DNA of 64,000 nucleotides from Udeniomyces pyricola (taxonomy: Eukaryota > Basidiomycota > Tremellomycetes > Cystofilobasidiales > Mrakiaceae): the NCBI GenBank assembly GCA_039545295.1, contig BCIK01000031.1:248001-312000 (forward strand), given 5' to 3'. The translations under genes were made by a program, and so were the position numbers. The stretch's first letter is position 1, and every line of letters starts with the position of its first letter. The notes beneath the pieces are model-generated. The model was not told the DNA's origin, ran no database searches, and was given only the letters and a program-made list of their open reading frames with translations. Shown here piece by piece: positions 47,401-58,560 of the stretch.

Positions 47401-50400
47401 TCTACTGAGGAAGACGACATCGGACACGATGTGATGGAACGTACGTCCTCGAGCCATGAGAATTGCAAGACCTGCAGCGTTAGCAGACAAGTTTCCTTTG
47501 GAGCAGCTAGAAAAGGGAAGGGACACATCGAATGATCAGTGCCATCAATATCTGGCGAGTTTAAACAGCTCGTGTGAAGTAGCCACTTTGACTCACCTGT
47601 GCGAGTAGAGGCAGAGCAGAAGCAGGTAATCGATGACGGCCACGTTGCCCATCAACAGAACTGCAAAGGAGATGGCACAAACGAGCATGCGGCACGAGAA
47701 TAGATGAGCCATGAGGACTAAACGAAGGGTTCTCAACACCTAGCCATTTCACCCACTGTGTGTGACCGAAATGAGGCTCTGGCTGCGACGAAAATACGCA
47801 AGTCCCTCCGTGCCATCATCCTTTGCGCACCGGATCGAGCAGGTGATACACCATAGAAGGTTGAGCGTTGCGAGGTTGATGTGATCCGACGCGGTCAGGG
47901 TTGAGTCGGCAGACCAGGTCCAGACTTGCTCATACTTTTCCAAAAACGAGGGCCAGTGAAGTACAGGGAGAGCTGATGCGAAAGAGTAGAACGATTGGTG
48001 AATGGGGAAGGAACGGAAAGGACACGTATGAGTCAAAAGATTTGAGTCAGAAAGCACCACAGTGAACGTCCTCCCAGCTGAAAGTGTCCAAGGACAAGCA
48101 CACATACTATGATGTACTGTAGACACAATGAACGGACATAGACAAGGAAGCACAGTCCATCAGTGACCAGCGATTAGCAAGACAACAGTAAGACTAGCCT
48201 GAACCACAAGAGCCAGAAGAAAGAGTCGCAACTAACTCTTGTCATGATAAAACTTCAGCATGTCGTCGGCCTGTTCTCGAGGCGGAAGCTGGTGCTTTAA
48301 GCGATAATCCTTCAAAGAGTCAGTCCAAATGGATGATTTCAGAGGTACGAGTAGCAGGGATAGTGGGGACGTCATAGCACCCGCTCTGTTCCGACCGCGG
48401 CAAATCTTCCTCGCAGCTGCAGCCATCTTAATCGGCGAGTACAATCGTGCGGGACAATATTCTCAAGTCGTGTGAACGGATTTTGCTGTATGGAAAGCTT
48501 ACCATTTCTTGAAAGTGCGGAGGCTCAGCTGACGCTAGCAATTATGAGGCAGAAAGAGCAAAGATAAGAAAGGAAAGCGGAGGGGGAGGGGGGGGGGGAG
48601 GGGCAATGAGCGTGACTGCGGATCCCAAAGATGAGACAGCCCCATGACAAAAGCATCGTACCTTGAGTAACGAAGTGGTCCGTCGGGCGACCAGGCTCGG
48701 GGAGCTGCGAGGATGGTGTTTGCCGGTTGGCAAGTTTGGCAGCGGCTTTTTCGACAAGCTCAGTGGAGAGACCCTCGTCTGGTGGAAGGTGAGGAAATGA
48801 AGGTCCCAGGCGAGGTTAGATTCCATCGATGACTTTCGGCGGGACAACCTAACAGAGGAAGATGCCGATCAGATGTGTGCACTCACGACCGGTCCGCTCC
48901 CATTTCCCATGCAGACCGCCCATCATGAGTTCCGAGTCCAACAGCCTCGTGACTATTTCTCCGTCCTGAGGTCCCTTGGATCCAAAACCAACTCCGAGAA
49001 CCTCCTCCACGCCAACATCGCTGTCCTGACCAGGCGAAAATTCGGCGGAGAACCGCTCCTTGCCCTTTCCCCGCGCGAGTCTCATCTCTCGCGTCTGGGA
49101 CGCGTCTTGACCCATCGCGCCAGGGTCGCTTCGATCCTCATCGTCGTCATCTCGGTGCGTCGAGCGCTGAGAGCTGGCCGGAAGGCCCGTCGGTTTGATT
49201 TCGTACGAAGGTCCAGAGCCTGACTGGCCAGAATGGAATGGATGGGAGGAAGAATGGCCGGACGAGAGGGCCGACGCATATGGATCGGATCGAAGGGATG
49301 CCGTTTGCGCGGGCGACTGGTAAAGCTGTGAGTCGCGAAAGTAAGGATTATCGGCGCTCTTGTGTTGTAGGGGTTCCACGTGGCTGCTGAGGGAACCGGA
49401 GGATGTATAGGAGGTGCTATGCGGGCCAGGTGCATTAGGGTTTGCCTCGGAAGCCGAATATCTGCGCTCGGTATGGTTGTGGTTCAGGCCTGTGACACTG
49501 TTGATGGGCCACGTCGTCGTTCTGGTCGAAGACGATGATCCGGCCGAGGAGGGCAAGCTGGGGTTCCCCGTCACGAGACCAAGGGGAGGCGCATCCGCGG
49601 GCTCGAGTGCTTTTAGGACTGGCCGATGTTGTTGCTCGAGGGCCTTGATTTTGGCCTCGAGTTCCTCGACGTATCTGATATAAAGATCAAGTCAGTTCGC
49701 GAGACGGGATTCCCTGAGGGATCGCGGTCTCAAACAAGTTGTATCATAGAGAGGGAGGATATGATTATTCAGACTTACTTCATGCTGACGCGTCGTGGTG
49801 GAGGCGGGTATTCGCACTTGCTGGGGTCGTAATTCTGGCAGATGCCACACGGATGGAGTCCATCACACTGCAGGTGGGCAACAATAAATCATTGGTTCGA
49901 GCCAAGAGACGAAGAGAACAATCATGACGGGTCAGAGGGCGCAAACGGAATCACATGTTGGACGGGAAGGGGGAACAGTGAATACCTTGGAACGACGCTG
50001 CCGACAACCGTCTGAAAGAACGCCGTCACGAACCAGGGAGTAATCACGTCAGTGTTAGATAGCCACGAGTGCTCCGACCATGCTCCGTCAAGCCGAGGAA
50101 CGAGGTACCAACAGCATGCTCTTTCGACGCGCTTCCGTTTCTTCCTCTCGCCCGGCCCGATGTCGTCCTCATCGTCTTGGGCATCACCGTCCTGGACCTG
50201 AGTGGATGTAGCCGCCGTTGGCTGGACAGGGATCCGCTTAGATGCGGCCCCCTTAGAGACTGACACGGCCGTCGTCGTCGTCGTGAGGGTTGGGATAGAC
50301 TCGGCTTTCAAGATGTGTGGATGGTAGGCCGGAGCTGGAAGAGGCAGCGACAGACGGGTAGGATGAGACGGAGGGTTGGCAAGATGAGACGGTGAGGGGA

Positions 50401-50740
50401 GGGGTAGAGACAGTTGATGCTGAGAGTGGAGGTGTTGAGGGTGGTGTTGCTCTGGTGGATGGCGATGATAGTGGGCTGAGCTGATGTCGGGCGAGGACGG
50501 ATCGATGAAAGCTGCTCTGCTGCTGGACGACGACGGCAGAGGGGGAGGGGGTAGGGACCGGCCGGCAGGAAAAGCGGAAGAGGAGGAGGCGGAGGACTGT
50601 CCAGAGGGCGAAGCAGCGTTTGGATCGCTGGGTTGGTGGTAGGGGTAAAGTTGCCTTTCCATCCGCTTGAGTGACGATATCAATTCTGACGTCGGCGTGA
50701 CTCGTCCGAGTGGTAGTTGGGAAGGATGTCTGCCCTGCAT
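44447..50740 (-). CDS. Zn2Cys6 fungal transcription factor with middle homology region
   Basis: A many-exon gene (about 20 exons; only some resolved). The first exons close in phase: 50740-50113, 50011-49986, 49867-49779, 49674-48887, 48778-48662. After about 200 Ser/Pro/His-rich residues and a basic run (GERKKRKRVER) comes the zinc cluster, split over three exons: ACYGCRQRRSK, CDGLHPCGIC, QNYDPSKCEYPPP, spacing C-x2-C-x6-C-x5-C-x2-C-x7-C. A short coiled coil follows (YVEELEAKIKALEQQH), as in Gal4-type dimerising factors. The middle part carries the fungal-specific regulatory domain start (FYSFASALPVLHWPSFLEKY, then NLATLNLLWCITCSIRCA). The C-terminus has acidic/aromatic segments and ends in a Gln/His-rich tail (QHQEQPPQQQQQQR). 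It should be a nuclear DNA-binding regulator; target unknown. Intron positions between about 48500 and 45000 need transcript data. Confidence 0.85.
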
Positions 50741-51560
50741 GGTGTTTGGTCCTGTGAAATGTTACGAGCGATTGGAAGTGGCACAGGGAACGGTCTCCGA
50801 GGAAGTCCTTTCCGGCTTGATGATGGGTGAGGCAGGCGAGGATGCGAGCTGCGATGCTGAGGCCGGCGAATGGTCCAGCGGTCTGGCGCATTTGGGCGCT
50901 TTCTTGATTATTATAGTGATTTCTTTTTTTTTTTGACGTCATTCAAATTGATCTATAAGGTCATCGTTCGACACGTTCAACGCTCGACGTCGTGACCGAT
51001 TACGATGCGTCTCAAGATCTCAGGGCGGATCAGGCTTTGCTTTGATCTGCCCGTTCAATATATAACATCTGACAATGTGCAACTGATACCGTGGCAGGTT
51101 GATGGTCCCTTCGAACGATCTGCGCCATCAATACATACTTGATGCCGGTTCTGGAAGCTGGACGCCTGACTGGCTGGCCACTGATATACATGGACCAACT
51201 AAATGTAATCGCGCGGCCGGATGGCGTGGCGCATCGAAGCTCGCGAGCTACTTCTCGCGTCTCGGCCCGTCTTACCAACTGCAGTGACCACACTTTCTTC
51301 TTCTCTCTTCTCACCCACGACTTGATCCCCTCTCGCTTTCTCATACTCGGCATACCTGCACTACTCTCATAACCCTGTCATTTTCCACATCCGTTTAGTC
51401 CTCGTCTCCTTCCATCACTCTCGCCAGCACCCGGACCTCGAAACTCCAGATCCGCCTCGCCCCGCAGCTCCCGACCCTTGACACCCCTCTCCCCTTCTTT
51501 CAAGTCCCGTGAGCTAAGCGACCATCAGTTATCGCACCAACCTCTCTTACTTCAGCCCTC
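50741..51560. promoter_or_regulatory. Divergent promoter region
   Basis: About 820 bases between the Zn2Cys6 gene (minus) and the Yippee gene (plus). A CT-rich leader precedes the Yippee start (51290-51560). No TATA box or ORF is supported. Confidence 0.4.
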
Positions 51561-52496
51561 ATGGGACACAAGCACCGTCAACAGCTTTCGGGCGCTCGAA
51601 TCTACGGCTGCTCGAGGTGCTCGACTCACCTGACTACGATTGAAAATCTCATGTCCAAGGTCCGTCCTGTCCCCGCCTGCCTGATCCAGAGCCCCCTCCA
51701 CCTTCGATTGTTCGGCTGTCTCTACCAGTCCTCCCTTTGACCATGAATGGGTTTGGTCTGGTGATCAATCGTTCGAAAGCCTTGAATGTGAACTGACTTG
51801 ACAAATGACTTGGTCTGTTTTCGTCAATCACTGCTCGGCTATCATAGAAATTCACTGGGCAACATGGTACGTTCCCCTGCTACATATGAGTGTGTCTTTC
51901 TTATCAACCCTGCAGCCGTTTGCCAGTACTCATCACTCCTCCCTCTTACCTCTTGAACCCCCGGCCCCCTACGCCCTTTGTCTGTGGTGCCATCTTCGCA
52001 TCCCCAGGGACGGCGTATCTCTTCCACACAGTGCTCAACGTCGCACTTGGTGATCCCGAGACTCGCTCCATGACGACTGGCGTCCATGTTGTACGGGACC
52101 TGCGGTGCTGTCGCTGCCATACCGTCCTTGGGTGGAAATATGTGCGTCTATCGTGCAACTCTTCCCATAGTTAGGTGTATGCGTGACGATAACACTGAAG
52201 CGTTCCTTCCAACTCTCACAGGACAAGGCATATGAGGCCACTCAGCGTTACAAGGAGGGCAAATTCATCCTTGAAAAGGCGTGAGTCATCTAGCGGTGCC
52301 ACTTGTTCGTTGGGGCCGTGCGCTCAACGTTTAACCCCCATGTGTGTTCATGAAAAAGCTCATCATCCCTCCATTCTGCTTTGTGCTGTATAGCTTGCTC
52401 AGAGAAGTTGGCTCGATGCACCAGCCACACCCTCAGGAACCGAGCTCGTCTTCACCCTCGTCCGCATGCTCGGCTGAATCGGACGAGTCAGAGTAG
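51561..52496 (+). CDS. Yippee family zinc-binding protein
   Basis: Five exons close in phase to 137 residues: 51561-51659, 51848-51866, 52008-52141, 52222-52280, 52394-52496. The Yippee fold is complete: IYGCSRCSTHLT (first CxxC), SKKFTGQHG, GTAYLFHTVLNVALGD, RSMTTGVHVVRDL, then CCRCHTVLGW (second CxxC) and YKEGKFILEKA. The two CxxC pairs bind one zinc. The family (yeast Moh1, animal YPEL) is highly conserved; its members are linked to growth control or death in stationary phase, and some are associated with GID/CTLH-type E3 ligases, but a biochemical activity is not settled. A short Ser/acidic tail (SAESDESE) follows the fold. Exon 2 has 19 bases and encodes KFTGQH plus the first base of the following Gly codon. 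Confidence 0.96.
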
Positions 52497-53684
52497 GTCC
52501 TGCATAGCCTCCCTCCCTCTGTCGAACGAACGAGAGACCCTTGCTGTTGTACGAGAGGTACGGACATTTTGTCCTCTCCTAGCTTCTTCACCCTCGTCCG
52601 TTGATCCTCGGATGACGAACTGACGATGTGGAGGAGCCTCCTGCTGTCCTCTTGCAGCTCCATCTGGCCAAGTCCCGGCTTCCTCCGGCGGTGGTGATTT
52701 TCTTGAGTGTTGTCATTATGGGTGTACTTTCCCTGTCTTTTTTTTTATTCCTTTCGTTTTGAGTTGTTCCACTCGCAGCTCGGTTCGATCAGAGCCAACC
52801 CACTGGTTGGCCAGTCGGTCCCTAGCTTTTTCCTAGCGACGCTCCTTGTGGAAGAAGACGTCACCACGTCCCGAGGTGGGGACTGCGTTGGGCAGGTTTC
52901 TGTGTTTGCTATCATCCTCGGGTTTCTTGCGGGTTTCCCGTTTTTCTTTGTCATTGTTTGGCTGGGATTGAGTGTTCCGGTCTAGGTGTCAGATATCAGG
53001 CTGACCAGGTAGTCTCTTCAGTTTGACTTTGATTGATTTGATAGATCGATTTTCTTTTACTGATCGATCTCACTCTGTACTACTATATATCATGCGTTCT
53101 CTCTCGGTTTGTATGACTCGTGTTTATGTTGGCTCGATATCTACTGATGGTTTGCGAGAAGATATTTCGTTGCAGAAAATTGCTCTATATGTGGTGGCCG
53201 AATGAGCTGTATGCGTGTATGTGTGAGTCGAGGCTAGCACAAGGCGTACTGCCAGTACTGCATGTCGGGGTATTAGTACTGAGTACTGATCAGTGTATAA
53301 CTGAGGCCGAGGCCTAGCGCCCAGCTGTGGCCGACGTACTTGGCATGTTGGGGGCAGCTGCATTAACAGACCAAACACGCCGCATGCAACCTTGTTGTAT
53401 TACTGTTACATTGAACAGCATACGGCATGATACCCATGAGGGATTTGAGGCTAGAAGCTATCATGTATATAAGCTATGTAGATCGTAGATCGTAGAAAGT
53501 CCCTTGAAAGTAAACCCAGACGTAACCTTTCTTGCTCTCCTTCAACCTTGAACCTTTAACCTGCTTCAACGTCCATCGAACCACCACTTAGAACGCCGTT
53601 TCATCTCCCAACCTGCACGCCTCTTCCCTCTCACGCCTTGCCCTCATCCGGCCTTCCTTCAACATCCTCACTCGGCTCGCCATC
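52497..53684. other. Intergenic region
   Basis: The 3' region of the Yippee gene and upstream region of the kinase gene. It contains short palindromic GATCGAT-type motifs (52990-53070), a GTACTG-rich patch near 53250-53290, and a run of GTAGATCGTAGATCGTAG near 53475-53493. No gene is supported. Confidence 0.5.
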
Positions 53685-56600
53685 ATGCCCCTCTCGACAT
53701 CTTCTCTCTCCCCGGCATCCCCTTATCTCACCCCTCGCAGACCGTCGTCTTCGAGCTCCCCAACCATCCACCCCTACGCGTCCCCCTCGATCCGGCCGTC
53801 TGCCCAACACCGACACTCTCTCGATGCCGTCTCGGCCTTCACTCTCGATCTCAACGAAGAGCCGGACGAGATCGATCATGGCGATGATCATGACATCGAA
53901 TGGGCAGATGAAGAGGTTCGAGTCGAAGGCGTGAGACATGTCGATCTCAAACTGGAAGCAAAGTAAGCGGAGCCCATCATCATCTCTCGTCCTTTTTTTC
54001 CTTTGGCTTGGGGGTCCTTGTTTCGCATTTGGCGAATCCGTTGGTATAGCTGTGCCCTCAACAGTGAAGCAGACAGTCTCGACGGGTCCGGCACGACTGT
54101 CATGTACCCTGTCCGCTTAGCTCATCGCCAGCGAAGACGAGACAGACAGGACATTCGACTCATCATCCTCGTCGTCATCGTCATCATTCCCCGTGCTTGC
54201 CTTGTCTCAACACCACAAACCACTAGCCTACAACCAAGAGCGTCTGGCTACCTGACCATTGGCTTTCCTACACTGTGGCAACGATGAAGACTGAGCAGAG
54301 TTCGCAAAGCTATTCTGTCGCTCGTCCGCGTCTTGGACGCTCCTGGCTTTCCCCCATTCTGCCTTTTTTACTTCCGCGATCCGACCCGGTCGTCCGACAT
54401 GGTTGCCTTCTAGACGTCTCTATGAGCCTCTTGCTTGGCTCTCCTTCTTCCGCTTCATTCCTGTCATCTTTGTCTATGCCCATGCTTGAACAAGTGGACT
54501 TCGGCTAGAATCACTTGCTTTCGTCAAAACCCTCTGCTCCGTCATTCACATGTTCGAGCTCTCTAGCATGCCTTGACGCCGAGCCCCAAACCGCAACCTG
54601 ACTCCCCATGCCCATCGTCTCTGTCTCTCCTCCTTGTTTGCGTTTCGCCCACAATCAGATACTACGAAACTGAATCCTTTCAGGCCACCCTTCTCGACTT
54701 GCTACGCCAGTTGAAAATCCCTTACTGGTCTTCCACCCGGACCAAGCGCGAAAACCTCAACGTCTTTCGCGTCTCGGGGTCGTTGACCAACGCCGTCTTC
54801 TTTGTGTCATTTCAGGGAGAGGAAGGAGAGGCGACTGAGGATCAAGGAGCAGGAGAGCAGAATGGAGGGGATGGCGAGGTTGCAGAGCCACCGGCTTTGG
54901 AGAGAAGCAATGGATCTTCCTCGTCGTTGAGGACAAAGATGCCACCACCTCAGAGAGGTTGGAGCAGTGCGACCGTCAGAGATGTAGAAGCAGAATTACT
55001 GAAAGATGCTGACCCATCCAAGGCTCCGACGCTGGTGAGTTCCGAAGTGCGATCAGGAGATTGCATCGCTTAAAGAGAGTCAAGCCCGACCGGATGATTT
55101 CTCATCGGACTTTTCTATCTGTTCCTCTCGTAGCTTCTCCGAATCTACGGCTTGACCTCTTCGACCTTCATCTCCCGTCCTCAAGAGCTACTGACGCTCC
55201 ACACGCTCTCCTCAATCTATCACCTCGGTCCTGCTTTGCTCGGCACGTTCTCCAACGGTCGGATCGAGCAGTTCTTTGCGTCGCGGGCGTTGACGGCGGA
55301 TGAGTTGAGGGATCCCAAGGTTTCGAGTTGGATCGGGAGGAGGATGGCCGAATTGCATTCGGCGGATATGGAGTTGTTGTCACCGGCTCCTGCTCTCGCC
55401 ACTGCCGCCGTTGTGAACGGAGAAGAAGTCAGTCATGATCCTTCGACGACGATCTCCACCAACAACAATAATACCGAACGTGAACCTACGGTCCTCACTT
55501 CGATTCGCGAATGGATGTCGCCCGCACAAGAGATTGTCGACATTCTCCGTCGGGCCGAAGAGAGCAGTGGGTCAGAGCCACTGTTTCCAGAAGGAGACCC
55601 TTTGGAGGGATGGGTCGAAAGATTCGATATCGAGCGGCTGGAGAAGGAAGTTGAGTTATATCAGACGTGGTTGAGACGATTTGAGGAGGAGGAAAAGCGA
55701 TGGAGGTTGGTCTTTGCGCATAACGATGCTCGTGAGTATTTTCATCATTTCTTTTGGCTTTCGTCATGCTTGGTTTAAGAAGGGGTAGAAGAAATCGGAG
55801 AGTGGCTGGTCAAATACTATCATTTGCGTGGACAAAAGAAGCTTGTACGTGCACCTGATACCTAACCGGTCCTCTTTCCTTCCTCACCTCCTACCAACTC
55901 CCAGAATACGGCAATCTCCTGCTTCTCAATGATCCTCCTCCTCATCCGTCCCCTCCTCACCATGCCCTCATCGTGGTCGACTTTGAATACGCCGCGCCGA
56001 ACCCGCTGCCGCACGACCTGGCGAACCACTTCAACGAATGGAGAGCCGATTACCATCATGCTACGCTTAGCCACTCGCTGAGTCACCATAAACCGTATCC
56101 AACGTGGGTGCACTTGTCCATCCTTTCCGCTTTGGGTTCAGGTCGGCCTTGTGCTCACACAAGCTTTTTCTTCCTCCTCCTTATTCCTTGTTCTCTTCTC
56201 TTTTTCTTTTCATCCCCTTCTAGCCGAGCGGAGCGTGAGAACTTTTACCTTCACTACCTCTCTTCTTCCAAAGGCAACCTGCCCCTCAGTAGCATCACGC
56301 CCGACGCCTGTGCCGAGCTCGAACGCGGCGTGCGTGCGTGGTCGCCAGCGGGCTCGGCGGCATGGGCCCTTTGGGGCGTCGTTAGTGCGAGAGCTCAGGT
56401 CGAAGCCGTCGAAGGTGGGGACGAAGGATTCGTGCCTGAGTTTGAATATTTGGTAAGTCTTTCTTTCTTGTTGTTGTTTCGTTTGGTTGGTTGTTTAATT
56501 GCATGGGGTTGTTGGGCTTAGATTTTTGATGCAAGAGGGGAAGGAGGCGGATTTGACATCAACGACGCGTTCAAACATTAACGTTTCTGTTCTCCTTCGT

Positions 56601-56738
56601 CTGGTGCCCTTCTCCTCACTCTCACTCTCACTCTCACTCTCTCGCTCGTTACAGCTTTACGCTCTCGAGCGAGTGACGATGTTCCGGGACGAACTCCGAA
56701 CTCTCGGCATCATCACCGAATCGACGCCATCCAACTAA
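53685..56738 (+). CDS. Choline/ethanolamine kinase
   Basis: Phosphorylates choline and/or ethanolamine with ATP, the first step of the Kennedy pathway to PC and PE. Exons 53685-53962, 54659-55034, 55134-55731, 55905-56103, 56224-56452 and 56522-~56568, then a final exon from 56655. Residues 1-92 are a Ser/Pro-rich extension with an acidic end. The kinase has an ATP-loop segment VFRVSGSLTNAVFF, LLRIYG, Brenner motif FAHNDAQYGNLL (catalytic Asp416), and VVDFEYAAPNPLPHDLANHF (Asp443). A 70-residue Glu/Gly/Ser-rich insert sits before LLRIYG. The last junction is unclear: the only GT donor (56569) gives phase 2 and an early stop at 56676 (582 residues), whereas the expected tail YALERVTMFRDELRTLG, ending at 56738, needs phase 0. 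A GC-AG intron starting at 56567 or a one-base assembly error would reconcile it. Confidence 0.9.
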
Positions 56739-57984
56739 ACCTCTTTGCAAGGCCATCGAAAACGAATCTCTTTCTGTCTTTCTCTCTCTCTCTTTCCAAA
56801 CTCTTCCTGCTTGCACTTTTGCTACATTGTCTCTTCGAACTCTCTCGCTATTGCATGTTCTCCTTCTTATTACGTTTGGGTTTTCGTGTCATCGATCCTC
56901 GGTTATGATCGAGGTTTCTTTCATGCATCCTCGCTTTTTTCTTCTTCTCTCTCTGTCTCTCTTTTTTCTTCTTCTCCTCCCAGATTCTTTCCTTTTTCTC
57001 CTTTCTCTTTTCCCTTTTCCTTTTCCTTTTTCTTTTCTTTCTTCCTGTTCCGTTTTTCCTGTGTGTCCATTTCCTCTTTCTCTTCTTTTCTGGTTCTTCC
57101 TTTTTCTACATTGTAGCATCGAATCGAAATCCCTTTCTCTTCCTCCTCCTCGATATATACTGCATACACCTCACCCCAGATGATATTCTCTCTCTACTAG
57201 TCCTCCGCATCATCTTCCGAAAGCCAGTACTGGCCAGTTCTGCCCTTGTCGACGCTGTCCCTTGAGAAAGCCGGCCAATCATCCTAATTATATATATAAA
57301 AAAGTCGTAAAGAATTCCTTAGATAGATCCATCAAGGTGACTGACCTAGGTGTATACTGTATATATATATATATATGTGCATGCGATATGATTTTTTTGC
57401 ACTTAAAAAAGTTAAAACACGTCGGCTGCATTTCTCGATCATGACCTCGAATCTCGACATGAAAGTCTGACGTTGATGATGATATTGGATGGACGGGAAC
57501 AGATTTTTTGCGGTCCATCCTCTAGAGCATAGCCATACATGAACTGATACAGTTAACATATAGCGTCGTTGGAGGAGGTTTTTTTTTTTTTTTTTTCTCA
57601 AATGAGCAAGATGATCTCATAAGCATGCGCTATTGAGGTCGATAGGAATCGGATTCATTCCATCGGCAGAACCGCCACGGCTTTCCAAATTTCACGATCG
57701 ACCGCGCATGTTGGACGGTCGGTCGGTCGCGTCAAACTCGACTCCGACTCCTCAAAGAACAGAAGAAGAAGAAGAAAAGAGAGAAGAAAAAGAAACAAGT
57801 TTTTCATTCTACAACGTCGACATTCTTTTGGGAGGAACCCCCCCCCCCCCTTTGGCGCTCTGGCCGTTCTCCCCCTTTTAATTCCTTTTAGTCTCTCTTC
57901 CTCCCTTTCCCCTCCCCTCCCACCTTGCTCAGCATCAACCCGGTATCATTCTTCCCATACCTCAACCTCACCGCACCCTTGTTT
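56739..57984. other. Convergent intergenic region
   Basis: CT-rich 3' region of the kinase (56760-57110), AT-rich TATATATATA runs at about 57290 and 57359-57375, a 17-base poly-T (57581-57597), then the 3' region of the phosphatase with a poly-C tract at 57839-57850. No gene seen. Confidence 0.55.
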
Positions 57985-58528
57985 TCAAAACCCAACCCTC
58001 GCGATCCCACCTTCGGCGTAAAACTCCTCGACTTCCCATCCCATCCCCCAGTAGGCGACACGGCACGCCAACCCAGCCGCGGTCCCTTCGGTCGCGATAC
58101 GCGCTTGGAGTTCCCGGTCCTCACGTACGAGAGCGAGGTCGGTCCTGGATTTGAGGTTGGATAGGAAAGGAACAAGAGAGAGAGAGAGAGAGAGGGAGGT
58201 GAGGGGGTAAATGGGTTAGGTATGAGATGTCATGAGTCGTCTATCCTTTCAAAACCTCTCCCTTCACCCTCCCACCCCACCTTCCCTCCAAGAACAACAG
58301 AAAAGAAAGCAGGGGGGAAGGAAAGGGGGGAGGGGGAAGGAAAAAAAAATGAAGAGAAAAAAAAAAGACGCACGCTTTCAAGCGAAGCAACGGGCAAAAG
58401 TCGTTACCGCCGTCGCCGACGTAGATGACGCGGTCGAACGGCCCGTTCTCGGCGAGGTACGCCTCGAGTTCAGCGCCTTGGGTGAGTGTGTATGTATGTG
58501 TGTTTTTGAAGGAAGAGGGGGAGGGGAA

Positions 58529-58560
<32 letters not shown>

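Noticed and set aside
57888..58175. 95-codon minus-strand ORF at the 3' end of the phosphatase
   Set aside because: The acceptor at 58145 puts the exon in a different frame that continues the HAD protein and stops at 57985.
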